64,000 nucleotides of DNA from Gymnopus androsaceus JB14 (GCA_009733575.1 ML769619.1:1-64000); one strand, 5' to 3'. Positions 43,975-55,803 are shown, counted from the first letter of the stretch. The notes: generated by a model from the sequence alone, not told the origin. Numbers and translations: made by a program.

Positions 43975-45600
43975 CAGTGGGTCAAAAAATTGTCCACATG
44001 TTTGATACTTTTGGAAAGATCCAGGATTTTCAAGATATATATTATACATATCAAAAAGTGGTTAGTGGGGACTAAAGAGCCCTGGATTCTGGCTCCATGT
44101 AAATATCTGGTTTGTCTTGTTTGGATTAAAACTCATTGAGATATAAGCAATTCAATTCAATGATCCATGTGGACAATTTTTTGATATGCACATTGTAATA
44201 CAGAAAAGGTAGTCTAATACTTGGTATGACCTCCATGTGCACTCACAACTGCTTTGAGCCTTCTTGGCATGCTCCTAATTAACCTCTGACAATCTTCCTT
44301 GGTAATTTCCCCCCATTTTTCCGCCACTCTATCCCACAACTCCCAAGCTCCAGAGGGTGGCTTGTCATATTCATTAAGTTTGTTTTTGAGGGTTGTCCAG
44401 AGATGTTCAATGGGATTGAGATCAGGGGACCGTGCAGGTCAATCCATACAGTTGATCTCATGGTCATCAAACCACCTGGCAGCAACTTTGGAGGTGTGTT
44501 TAGGGTCATTATCCTGCTGAAAGATGGCTATCTCTGGATCAAGAAGCAGATTTTCCATGCTTTCCAAGAGATTGCCATCCAAAATGTCAACATACTGCTC
44601 CCCATTCATCCTCCCCTCAACCTCCACCAAATTCCCCACACTTTCTCATCCCATACATCCCCACACCATGATATTTCCTCCCCCAAACTTTACAGTTTCC
44701 TTGATGCCTCTTTCTCCTATTGATTCCCCCTTTCTTCCCCATACATACTGCTGCCCATCTGACCTGTATCTATTGATTTTGGTCTCATCTGACCAAACAA
44801 CCCTCTTCCAATCATCTACAGTCCATTCCAGATACTTCTGAGCAAATGCCAAACAAGCTTTCCTGTGACCAGGGGTGAGCTTGGGCTTTTTCTGCTTTTT
44901 GTGAGGTTGTACATTGGCTTTGTGAAGGGTATTTCTGATGGTCTGAGTAGAGACTGGATGGGGGAGGAGTGGATTAATGTTTTTGGCCACCTGTGCCACA
45001 TTCTTGGCCCTGCCAGTGGAGGTTTGTTTGATGACAGCATTTTCATCAGTAGTAGAGAGCTTTCTAGGGTGGCCTGCTGGATGGCTCTCCTTGTCTGGGA
45101 GTGCTTTTTTTGCCAAAGAAGCAATCTTTGACTTGGATACACCTGTCTGAGCAGAGATTTCCCTGGTAGAACCCCCAGTGTGGAGCAGAGAGAGGACATT
45201 GTCTTTCTGAGAGGGTGTGAGAGGTCTTATAATTTTGTTAGAACCATAAATCAGTGAGATATGCTTATATATATGTCAGATAGCTTGTATGATGTCATTA
45301 TGATGTCCATATGACATCACCATACAGTCTGAGTCATGATGTCATTGATGAGGGCTCACAATTGTGGAGCAAAGTTATTACAATACAAACTCAAAAAATT
45401 GTCCACATGGGTCATTGAATTGAATTGCTTATATCTCAGTGAGTTTTGATCCAAACAGGGCAAATCAGATATGTACATGGAGCCAGGATCCAGGGCTCTT
45501 TAGTCCTCACTAATCACTTTTTGATATATATAATATTTATCTTGCAAATCCTGGATCTTTACAAAAGTGTCAAACATGTGGACAATTTTTTGACCCACTG
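43975..45600 (-). mobile_element. Tc1/mariner element
   Basis: 1626 bp with CAGTGGGTCAAAAAATTGTC at the left and its complement at the right, flanked by TA (43973-43974 and 45601-45602). The inverted repeats extend about 215 bp. The interior encodes a Tc1-type transposase on the minus strand. The element appears to lie inside an intron of the decayed gene starting at 42051. Confidence 0.95.
44214..45248 (-). pseudogene. Tc1/mariner transposase
   Basis: The minus frame holds a paired HTH region (TPSQKDNVLSLLHTGGSTRE; then VSTQTIRNTLHKANVQPHKK) and the DDE catalytic part: WSDETKINRY (first D), QQDNDPKHTSKVAARWF (second D) and ARSPDLNPIEHLW (third acidic residue region), ending GGHTKY. Two TGA stops lie at 44643-44645 (after MVWGCMG) and at 44436-44438 (before PARSPDLNPIEHL), both where family members have tryptophan, so the copy is dead by TGG-to-TGA changes. 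Cut-and-paste transposition at TA sites is the family's function. The true ATG could not be fixed. Confidence 0.9.
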
Positions 45601-45973
45601 TACTTGCTCTCAACTGTGGATTACCAGAGCGCGAGTGCATGCACTTTTAGCGATTCATTTTGGGCATTCATGTTATGAATCCTACTCCTGGAGGCAAGAA
45701 GATTGCTTGCGCTATCAAGAGACTGAGCACTGCCAGTACAAGTGCATTATCGTTCCAGATGTGTTGCATCCTCAAGCGATCAAGGCTGGACTCTGGGTAC
45801 GTTTCTTGTCTTTTCTTATTTCATTTAATTATCTTTCACCACTGGTCCTTGCCTATGGTCAATCGGAATGTGTTCGACAATTTGGCATGGCAGTCACCAA
45901 CAATGCGCCCATGACCATGCATCTAACACTCTTTTCACTCTCCTCTCTGCTACATTGACCTTACATTTTCACC

Positions 45974-47444
45974 ATGTCCTCTTTCGACAAATATACTAGA
46001 CCGTCCCCTAATTTTCCTTATTCTTCCTCTTTTTTCATGCAATTGACATTTGCCGAGGCCTCAAAATTGGACATGCCAGATACTTTTCCTGAGGGCGCTC
46101 TCATTAACTATGTCTTTCTCCTGCATGAACCTGGCCCTGTGGAAGATGACCTGGCATGCTTCATAGGGAATGATGACCTAGTGCTTGCTTCTTCTGATCT
46201 CCTTCCTATCATGGCTGAGCTAAAGGCGGCATTTGATGCTGGAAATCGCTCTGTTGCTTTAACAATTCAATTGCAGGAAGGTATTGAACGGACCAATGTT
46301 CTTCATTTTCAGAAGGTATGTCATGCTCTTTTCACTATGATGAATACACATTGAAAACAAAGGTTTATGTAGCTGCATCTCTTTAGGTTGATTAACAACA
46401 ATCGAGAAGCAGTATCGCTTGCATTGGATCTATATTACCATGTCCAGACTTCCTTGTCAAGTCTCTTGCCTGTGGATGTCGTAGCACATTTACACAACAG
46501 TTGCATTACTGGTGCTATGCGTGGATGTACAGCTTCTGACTTCCCACTCTGGAAGCTTGGAACCCTACTCTACGAGAACTATGTAGATGAAGATGTCATG
46601 AACTCCCTCTGTGAACTTGCCTACTTTTGCCTTGCTGCAGCACAGCCCAGAGTGGACCCAACCTTCCTCATCCTTCTGACATTGTTTTTCAACAACACAG
46701 TCTATCAGGATGGTCGTGTTGACAGTCCCAATATGGAGGATTTGCGAGAGCGTCTGAATGCCTGCCATTCATGATCCAAACCATAGCTTTCCTTGCGTGT
46801 GCAAATAACCACTATACTGCTTACTTCTATGACCGTACTCAATTCTTGTTTGGAGACACCTTAGGGGACAGCTCTTCTTTCATTCACGAAGCGGCCTTTT
46901 CAGCCCTTAAACAGCTGATTGAGGGTATCAACCTTCCGCAGGTATCCTTTATGTTGAAGGGGGCAATCAAACATCAGCATCCAGGTTCAGGTAGTTGTGG
47001 TATTGGCGCTCTGGCCTGGATTGAAAGCATGAACAATTCATCGGCGCCGGTGTGGACTAACCAAACCTCAAGTCTTTACTGTGACTGTTTCCTTTCTGAT
47101 CTCCTCCTCTACAATATGCTCTCTGAAGGACTGTTATCGGTGAGATTGAATATTTCTTTGCTTTTTAAGTTACTAATGATATTGATAGAGCCAATCCCAT
47201 TGGTACAGCAGGTGTTTAACTTGCTCTTTTGACAATGTCAAATGCAAGACAAGCACCAATGTCAATGTCGGATATGAGGACTACAATATGCTCGCACCTG
47301 GTGTAAGTTGGTTTACTATATTCTGTTTCTATGCTAACAAAATTATTGCACAGGACTCTCATCCTATGTATGCCTTTATCTCTTGTCAAGCTGTTGTCAC
47401 TAGTCCCTCTATGGCCTTCGATGGGATTGATAACTTGTTTGCTC
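45974..47444 (+). pseudogene. Ulp1-type cysteine protease domain preceding the MULE transposase
   Basis: Exon pieces 45974-46318, 46388-46774 and 46771-47140, then short exons to 47444. The N-terminal ~230 residues are unrecognised helical sequence (e.g. EGALINYVFLLHEPGPVEDD). The third piece has the C48 (Ulp1/SENP) catalytic layout: ANNHYTAYFYD (His), LFGDTLGD (Asp), then KHQHPGSGSCGIGALAW with the oxyanion Gln and catalytic Cys. Ulp1 proteases remove SUMO or related tags. Reading continues to DNLFA at 47443, where element E is inserted; removing E and one CTC restores the frame DNLFA-LADDTLS into the transposase. So the protease and transposase seem to be one coding unit. The exon joint at 46318-46388 is uncertain. 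Confidence 0.65.
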
Positions 47445-47848
47445 CATCAAAAAAAACTGTTTTGGGCCTAGGAGGATCTAAGGTCACCTAGTCCTCTTAG
47501 GCAACCTGAGGCATCCTAGTTGGCCCAGGAAAAAAGGTAAAACTTTGGACACCTCAGGTATCCTAGTCATCCTAGGTGTCCTGGGAGATCCTGGGATGTC
47601 CTGGGGTATCCTGGGGCATCCTGGGGCAACCTGAGGCATCCTAGGATAAAATTTCCATCCCAGGATGCCTCAGGATGCCCCAGGATGCCTCAGGACATCC
47701 CAGGATCTCCCAGGACACCTAGGATGACTAGGATACCTGAGGTGTCCAAAGTTTTACCCTTTTTCCTGGGCCAACTAGGATGCCTCAGGTTGCCTAAGAG
47801 GACTAGGTGACCTTAGATCCTCCTGGGCCCAAAACAGTTTTGCTGATG
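47445..47848. mobile_element. CATCAGC-ended fold-back element E, near-perfect palindrome
   Basis: 404 bp. The left end CATCAAAAAAAACTGTTTTG and inverted right end CATCAGCAAAACTGTTTTG frame two arms of about 195 bp that are nearly exact complements: the GGCCCAGGA and CTTAGGCAACC strings on one side have mirror partners on the other. The arms are built from CATCCTGGG/CCTAGG-type motifs. Flanked by CTC (47442-47444 and 47849-47851). It interrupts coding DNA. Confidence 0.85.
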
Positions 47849-50800
47849 CTCTGGCAGATGATACGTTAAGCCTCTGTTATCCAGACAGTCCAACACCACC
47901 TGTCAAATGCAAGACTGCATGCATCAATCTTACCATGCTTTCTTCACCTCCTGCTGTACAGGCACCTTTGTACATTGGGTCTTTGCTGAAAGTTGAGAAT
48001 CCCACATCCCCACTGTTCTACCCAGCTGCTCCCATTACTCCAGAGCATGCAGTGATCATTGATCTTACCAATTCATTGGTATCATCTCCAGTCCAGGAGT
48101 CTTTCATTTTGTCATTGCTCTCAGACAACATTGATATTAAACCTGGTAGAACACAATGTGCTCCGCAGCCTGTGTCGGTTATTGACTTGACCTGTTCAAC
48201 TGAGCTACCTGGTTGGAAACAGGAGCCCCTCGCTATCTCTTTACTCTCCAACTATGACAACATTAAACCCAGTATCCCCAGGACTCAAGATGCCCCACAA
48301 ATTATAGATGCGCACTTCCGGGTTGGTACTGTCTTCAAGAGTGTAGATGAGGCACGCACTGCCATCTTCTCCATCAAGGAGAAGCTAGGCCACATATGGA
48401 AGACCAACCAGTCAAAGGTGGATGTGAATGGACATGTGAGAAAGGTCATGCTCCATTGCCATCATTCAGGAACCCATATACCTGTTCATTTGAATGATGT
48501 TGACCCTTCAGATCTTTGCCGTGGTCGGAGTATCAGGACATCCTGTACAGCTCACGTTAATGTGAACCGCATCCAAGGCAACTTGTGGCACCTTACCACT
48601 GTAGACTGCTCCCATAATCATGACCGAGAAGTTCCTGTTGGTGGTTCTGCTCCTCATCAGCCTACCCCTGCTCAGCAGGAGCTTGTATCGATGCTTTCAA
48701 TGGAGAAATTTTCACGTGCACAGCTTTCCAAGATTCTGCAACAGCAGCTTCCTGGAAATCCACTCGAGCTCAGTCAAGTGTCAACAATAATGAACAAGGC
48801 TCGCTTTGATGCTCGACAAGAGGTTGCAGCAATGGGTGGTGATATTCCTGCAATCTTGAAGTATATTCGTGAACAGCTCAGTGAAGGTCAGGACTGGTGC
48901 TATGATATTTTGCTGAATACTCAGCAGAAAGTCACGGGTATATGGCGGATGTCTCCTGTGCAGGTCAAACTTGCGCATTGTTATTGGGATCTTTTGCTCA
49001 ATGACAACTCCTACAACCGTAATCTGTATGGATACCCCACCAATATTGGTATTGTTGTTGCTGGAGATGGAATGTCCCAAAACGTTTGGTATGCTTTCCA
49101 TGAAAGTGAAGACATCGATGCTCATAACTGGGTTTTCCGCCAATACATTGATGCTGCTGGTTGGCCTCCTCTTGCCTTATTCATTGATAGACACCCATCT
49201 TTGATTGTGAGTGCTACAATCACCATGCCCCTCACACAACAGTTCTACTGTCTTCACCATTTGGATGGCAACATCACTAAACACCTCCAACCTGCTCTAG
49301 GCAGAGATTGGGAAAGCTTCAAGTCAAATTTTTGGCTGGTCTACCAAGCTGTCTCTCCTAGCAACTTTGACATCAAGTGGAGCTCTCTTCTGCAGTGTTT
49401 CCCCCAGCCTTCCGTTGTTGAGTATCTTCAATCCAAGATATATCCTTGCAGAGATTTTTGGGCATGGGCTTGGATCAGTACAGTATTCACAGCTGGTATT
49501 CGAACCACTGGAAGGCCAGAGTCGGAAAATCACGTAACAAAACTCCTTAGTGGTCCAAAACAGATGTTTTTCTAAGTTTTTTAAGCCTTTGTTCAATGTT
49601 CTGAAGATCAGGAGACCAATTCACTCATACGTGTGCGGGAGGTAACTGTTTATGTCCCTGTTTGCTTACTGTTCAATGTACTGATCAAAATTTTAGTCTT
49701 CTCGCCGTCAGCATCCCACTCAGACTGAACAAGTTTTCTCTGGAATTATTCAGCAATTACGTCTTTACGCTGGACCCTTCACACTGCAGAGGAGCTGGGT
49801 GGAGATGGACAAGGCACTTTTCTACAATGTCGAAGTTATTCAACTTCCCTGTGGTGCAACTAGCTTTGTAAGTCCACTTCTCTCCGATTACTACCCATTG
49901 TCTGGCTAACCCAGTGGAAATAGCATGATTACTTCATCAAAAGTGGTCCTGAGCCCGGATTCCAATGGGAGGGGAGCGAAGAGAAGGTATGCATTCTGCG
50001 TTAATATGGCCTTGACATCTAGTCTAATGATATTCAGACTATGTTTGATGAATTCAAGAATGACAGTGCTTACATAGCTACTCCACATCTTTTCGGTCTT
50101 ATCAGTAAACAAGGTCTTTCTGTGAAGCATCTGCTTCGCATTGTCCACATCTCAGAATCGGGTTCATCTCATGTTGCTGCAGTCTTGATGGATGGCCGAG
50201 TGATATGTGGTTGTTGCATGGGAATCAACCTTGGGATTCCCTGTCACCATTTCTTTGCTTCTTGGCTTAAGTTTCAAGGATTAGGTTTTCATATTAGTAT
50301 GATACAAGCCTGGTAAGTGCATCTCGTACAAGAATTGACATTAATTGCTTATCATTCTTCTATATTTATAGTTGGTATCAAGATGATGAATTATCTGTTA
50401 AGGATATACTGCCAGTTACATTCAACAACAAGGTCCGACCCCTCAATAGTTGTTTAGAGATGGACCGGCTTGATCCCATCCAATGCTCAAATCCCTTTGA
50501 AGCCCTTATGACACCAGCTCCACCAACTAGGACTCTTGGTGCTTGAGCTGTACATGAGGGAGCTACAGCAGCTCTGCGGCCTCTTTTGACGGATGTTCGG
50601 ACTGCAGAAGACTTATCTGAGCTCCTCGAAAGTCTTCAAGAGATTCAGTAAGTGCAAGAGCTTCATAGCACTTTTTTCACCAACTGGTTCTTTTTCTCAA
50701 GATGTCTCAAAGACCATGCCCTAAATCTTGAACAAATTAATGACCCTCCTGCTCTTAACCCAAAAGGTAGACCTCGCACAGCATGTATCACTGGTGCATT

Positions 50801-51026
50801 GGAGGGTCCACCTCGAGGTGGTGGGGCACGATCAGGAATTGCATCTTTTGGTCTGAGGGCAGCTCCCAAACGTTCCCAAAGACAGATGGAAGCTGACAAG
50901 GCAAGTTGCAATGACGTTGACGAAGATGAGGAGTGCACGCCCAAACGTCAGAAGGTCTGCAAATGCTCTGCTTGTAAGCGACCTGGACATCGGCGGGATA
51001 GGTGCTCATTCATTCCAAGGGTTTGA
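47849..51026 (+). pseudogene. Mutator-like transposase (FAR1 zinc finger, MULE core, SWIM, CCHC)
   Basis: Main exon to 49575 (546 codons from 47935), with later exons at about 49697-49868, 50041-50311, 50372-50545 and 50700-51026. Order: linker 1-120; FAR1/WRKY-GCM1-type zinc finger near 160-240 (HCHHSGTH...CTAHVNVNR...VDCSHNHD); MULE core with LLLNDNSYNRNLYGYP (first D), LALFIDRHPSLI (second D) and QQFYCLHHLDGNITKHL; the later exon EVIQLPCG; SWIM finger VICGCCMGINLGIPCHHFF; and a C-terminal zinc knuckle CKCSACKRPGHRRDRC. MULE transposases make 9-bp target duplications. One in-frame TGA follows TRTLGA at 50545, so the copy is probably inactive as read. Confidence 0.85.
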
Positions 51027-51776
51027 TATTATCTATGCAGCATTATCTGTCTTGTGTATTCTGCAAAGCTAACTGTATATATTCTGACTCTAGGCTCTTC
51101 AGCCAAGGCTGCTTGCTATCTATTGTCTATTTGACTTACTCACTCTTTCATACCCAATTCATATCATAGTTTACTTTTGCTTTAATTTTTGTTCAGTTTC
51201 TGATGTTAAAGTAGTACAGAATCAACCAGCTGTTCATATCGATTGCAATATATTCTGTTGACCAAGAGCCATGGAGAGAACCGGATCTGACCAGCCAATT
51301 CCTCTTCCTAATGTTTCATCAAGTGCGCTCAAGAAGGTCAGCACACTCTTTTTGCTCCTTAATTGCTCCAAGCTAATCTTCTGCCTTTGTTGAAGGTTTT
51401 GGAACACTCATTGTGGTGAACTTCTGTCCGCAATATCACCAGGACAACACTCACAAACGCATCAGCGACAATAGTGGCAAACCTCCATCAGAAATACCAC
51501 CCAGGACAACACCCACAAGCGAATGACCAACATCAGCAACAATTGTGGCAAACCTCTGTCAGTAATACCACCCAGGACAACACTCACATGCAGATGTATG
51601 AAATCAGCAACAATTGTGGCAAACCTCTGTCAATAATACTACCCATGATGACACTCACAAGTGGATATCTGGTACCTGCAAATGGGACCGAAAGTCCCTG
51701 ACTCTCAAATGGAGTGAGAGGGAGGGCCTTGTACCCGGCAATCGAACCACAGAAATGCAACTTTTTTGTCCAGATC
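51027..51776. other. Region downstream of the MULE block with a short tandem repeat
   Basis: About 71-bp units (core CAACAATTGTGGCAAACCTC, then CACCCAGGACAACACTCACA) occur three times between 51445 and 51665. No gene. Confidence 0.6.
51772..51776 (+). repeat. Target duplication AGATC of the pol-less LTR element (left)
   Basis: AGATC occurs directly before the left LTR and again after the right LTR at 58907-58911. Confidence 0.9.
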
Positions 51777-51966
51777 TATAAGACCTTGGTGAGGTCAGAG
51801 CTAAGTATCACCCAAATGAACACAACTGGACTGTAATTGTCAAGGTATTTGGTATGGGTAAAGGTTAAGCTAAAGTACGAGTGACATAAAGTGACATTTA
51901 TATAGTAACATGAATGAATTAAAAGATAACATAACAATGTATGCATAAGGGAACGGGGGCATTACA
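51777..51966 (-). repeat. 3' LTR of the pol-less element
   Basis: 190 bp, TATAAGACC...GGCATTACA on the plus strand. Differences from the partner at 58717: T/C in GGTATT(T/C)GG and G/A in GAAC(G/A)GGGG, both at CG sites. Confidence 0.9.
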
Positions 51967-52215
51967 CCCTCCCCGGCCAGATTGAGTCCACAGGAGCAAT
52001 CAATAATTAAGCCCAGAGATTGAGTACCCATGATAGCGTGTCGTGAGCGCCTAATCAACATGTTGGGCAGTATGTGCAATGATACTCACAACAACGTGTC
52101 ATGAAAGTCAAGGTAGTTGGGGCTATGACATTCACGATGGCATATCGTGAAAGTCAAAGCCTAGCACTCACCTCAATAGCGTGTTGAGGTGAGCGCTGGT
52201 AGTACAATGGGATGG

Positions 52216-54600
52216 TTAATTACCATTGATTCCCTCCATGGGGGCGGTGGGCGGTACTTCGGACTGGGCCAAAGCGGTGTTAGATGAAGAAGAGCCAGAG
52301 GCTCCTGCCGAGTTACTACTCGACGTGATCGCATTTGGTGGACTGTCGTAGGACAGACCACCATCATCTGTGATGAGAGGTGCAGGGAAGAACCCTACCC
52401 CGGGAATGGGATGACTTGGGCGAGAGACTAAGCCCTCAGGTGCCCACATGTTATCATTGAGTCCAGCGGGAACATTCCCCGTGGACAGTGCACTCTCAAC
52501 TTGGCCTCGAATCATGAGAGCCTCATTGACTGTTAAGCTATCCGATGGACGGAAAGCTATGATCCATGTGAGGGCGAAGACAGCAGTATCTTCCCCCATC
52601 AGGACAGTGATGCCTTGGGAGGCGTAGAATCTCGCTACATCCTCCAATGTAGCGTTTTGTGTGTCGTCTGGGAAGGTGGACACCGTAATTTCCGGGGCCA
52701 CTGTAGCCCCTGTTGACATGATCAATGAGGCATACAGTCCTGGAGTTGCAAACAACTCCGCCAACAGAAGGAGGAAACGATTTCGCTCAAGAGCGATCGT
52801 TCCTTGTGGCAGTTTGGGTGCCCGGTTATGAACGAGGAGTCGTCCTTGGACACTGCGTAAGGAAATGTGATTACTAGAATCACAAAAAATGCCTGGGGGC
52901 ATCGTATTAGGGTGGACGTGATAATACCGCGCCCAGGCTTCCGGTGGGTCAGATTTAGCGGGATTTTTCAATCCCGTCTGACCTCCTGGTCTCCTCCTCA
53001 AGATTGTCGTCTTAGACAACAAAGCTTGAATTGACGAAGTGGAAGACATAGCCCTTCCACTTGTAATAGCAGTGGGGAGACTCCCCTCCGTGTAAGAAGA
53101 GGAGAGCTCAAGTTCGGGCATTGCCCGACCCTTTCCCCTATCCCTCTTCGGGTCCCGATTGTAGGCGTATTCTACGAAACGCGGCCTGAAGAAGTTGGAG
53201 AAGACGGTACGCTCAAGAGCGTTCTGTTGACCTGCCGGGACCTTGCAGACCTCCCTGTACAGGTCCCTGCAAACCTTGAACACAGGCCAGGGCAAATTTC
53301 CGCTGTTAACACCAGAATCATCGAAGTCTCGCAGTATGCAAGCCAACGACAGGTATTGGATGGCCGAGGTAACTTCCTCAGCCTTCTTGATGTCGGCATG
53401 GGCTTCTTCGCCCCCTCGAGCAATTGGTAATCCCAATTGATCGTTGCGTTGTGCGTCCGTAGCTTCATTGCCATAGACAATGTAGCCCTCGGAGGTACGA
53501 TATCCACCGTCAGGTAGGATTTCTGGAGACACTGGGTCTCATTTACGTGGGGGGAAACTGAGCACTGGCTCCATCTCTCCCACCGTGGTTTCGACTGGGT
53601 CGATACCTGCAGAGGACAGCATCTCCTCATCTTTGTTCTGGGACGAAGCAGTAGTGGGAGCCATAGAAGGACCATCTCTGGTAGTGCGCTTGCGCTTACC
53701 GTGACGGTCTGGGGAATCGTATTCGGGAGCTTGAGAATCAAGTCCCTGGTTGTGGGCTCGCCGACGAGAGACTTGCTCTCGAAGCTGGCCTACTTCTGCT
53801 TTGAGGCTATCGCGTTGAACACGTAAACGGTCTCATTCATCTCGCAAACGTGCGAGGCTGTCTTCACCGTCGTAGTATTTACGATGTAAATCCTCGTATC
53901 CGAGTTGCTTGCTGGCAAGCTCAGCACTCAACTCGCCGATACGCTGGGTGAGAGACGCTACGTCTCCACCAGCAGGGATATTTCCCACTGCAGACCGTCG
54001 ATAGTAATCGACGCATCCGCTTGTGGCAGCTCTGAAAGAGGGCTCGTCGATGACGAATGCTGGAAGCAAGTGTGATACAAAAGCATCACACTGAGAGCAT
54101 GTACCCCGTGCATGAATTACGGTGCCCAAACTCTCATTGAAGGTCCATGGATTAACCATGGAACCTCCAGGGTACGGAGGGTGCATAACTGAGTTTGGTG
54201 CTTGTCCAAACATCAGCATTTGCGAGTAGGATGGCGTGGACGTACCAGCCATCGCCACTGGATTGTATCCAGCTGCAAAGTTGGGGTTCGATCCAGCTGA
54301 AGGCGGGATCGAACCAAACACAAAGCTCGAAGGATTGGATCCTTGAGATTGCGATTGAAAGCCATGGTTAGAGAAACCAGGGTTTAATAGTGCGTAATGC
54401 GCTTGGGAAGGAGGAGGATGAGCAAATAGGAATTGGGATTGGGGAGGATACGATGGAGGATGTGGCGTAAAGCCACTGGGATAGGACGTTGGACTGGGTC
54501 CAACATCGGTTGTGTTGCCTGTAAAGGCATTTTGGGGCCCAGTCAAAGACTGGTCCGATGCAGGAGGCGCGGAAGGTGTTTGGCGGTCAGCCATTGTCAA
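52216..54600 (-). pseudogene. Accessory protein of the pol-less LTR element, unknown function
   Basis: One reading frame of about 795 codons broken by only two TGA stops (after LARLRDE near 53833, and after FPPRK near 53542). Residues 1-170 are Pro/Gln/Ser/Asn-rich. About 215-290 form a coiled coil (LTQRIGELSAELASKQLGYE; SLKAEVGQLREQVSRRR). A basic patch HGKRKRTT follows. The last 430 residues are a mixed alpha/beta region (AIQYLSLACILRDFDDSGVN; ARYYHVHPNTMPPGIFCDSS; RFLLLLAELFATPGLYASLI). It lies just downstream of gag in sense, where pol is expected. It has no DDE, YVDD or protease motif. It may be a captured host gene or an unusual Gag-like protein. Confidence 0.6.
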
Positions 54601-54693
54601 CGTTCAGCTTCAAGTTGGAATTTCAGTTGAAATCCCGAAGCTGCCACCGTGTGATTTGTGACGGTGCCTCCGCAACGGATCACCGTAGGCGCG

Positions 54694-55803
54694 TCAATTC
54701 GACAATTCCTCGGAATTGCCGCATGGTAGTTCCCGCCAGTCGGTAACTCCATGCTGCTCTAGATATTTATCTAGAGCTGCTGTTGGATCCTGTCCAGGAT
54801 CCCCAACACCTTCGTCGGTGTTCCATTCTGTATGGAACACAAGATTGTCTCCATCCCAATGATGGCCTACAATCTCCTCTTGAGCATGCCATTCGACGTC
54901 AAATTTATATCCGAAGTCATCTGGCTCTTCCACTGACGTCCTTGACGTCAGGTAGAAATTTTCAAGGGCCTTGTTGTCCTCGATTTGCTCCACTGTCTTC
55001 ACCATCTTGCTAAGTGTAGCAAGATCGGGAGATGCGCTGCGTTCTATCATTTCTGAGATGATAGAGGTGGGCAGCCCATCCAGGAATTTCCTCCTGAGGG
55101 CATAAGAGTTAGGTGGGCGGGTCATTCTTGACCCCCACCGCTGAAGTTCGGCTTTATACGCCCATACACCCTTTTCAGGATCGTACTCGGTAGCCTCGAA
55201 CTTTTCAGCCGCTACGTGTATAGTTGTAGCTTGCACGAATCGGGCGAATAGCCCTAGTATGACTTTCTTGAAAGTCCAATGCAGCTGGGAACAATGAAGT
55301 CCTGTAACTTCATTGTTGTACCAGCGTAATACGTCCTCGTCAAGGAAACTTCCTACGACTTGGACGCGTTGGTCATTGTTGACCTTTCCAACTAATCGTG
55401 AAATCACGATCCATCGGAGTAGGGCCAAAAGCCAGGTGTCGAACTCTTCGACGTCGTTTGATCCTGTAAATCTGGAAGGATTCGGGATCTTGATGCTCTT
55501 GGGCATCTCAGTACTCTGGACCGTTTCACGGTTGCAGTAGTGCCGGATTTGTTTTTGGTATTCTCGTAGAATACCCTTGAGCCAGGACTCACGACGTTCA
55601 TCGTTGTCAGTTCTTGCTCGGAGTTTCTTGATAGCTTTACATCGCAATTTGCGACGTACTTTCTTGTCAAGAAACTCGTTATTAGGTGCAAATGCACCTA
55701 TCCAGTCATTGTCTGACAACGAAGACTCCTTGGAAGAGGATGATGGTGATGATGGTGGAGGGGGAGGTGGAGATTCACCTTCGGATGAATCATCCCAAGG
55801 CAT
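54694..55803 (-). pseudogene. Gag C-terminal half (capsid) of the pol-less element
   Basis: 369 codons. After an acidic Ser/Pro-rich start, residues 105-290 match the Ty3-type Gag pattern: IKIPNPSRFTGSNDVEEFDT, then a helix with WLLALLRW, VQVVGSFLDEDVLRWYNN and YALRRKFLDGLPTSIISEMI. There is no zinc knuckle. The C-terminus is acidic and ends CGNSEELSN. The frame upstream (55860-55803) reads GGNGPPGDNGDV and joins the 57032-55870 frame through a one-base shift, so the two pieces are one gag. Confidence 0.75.
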
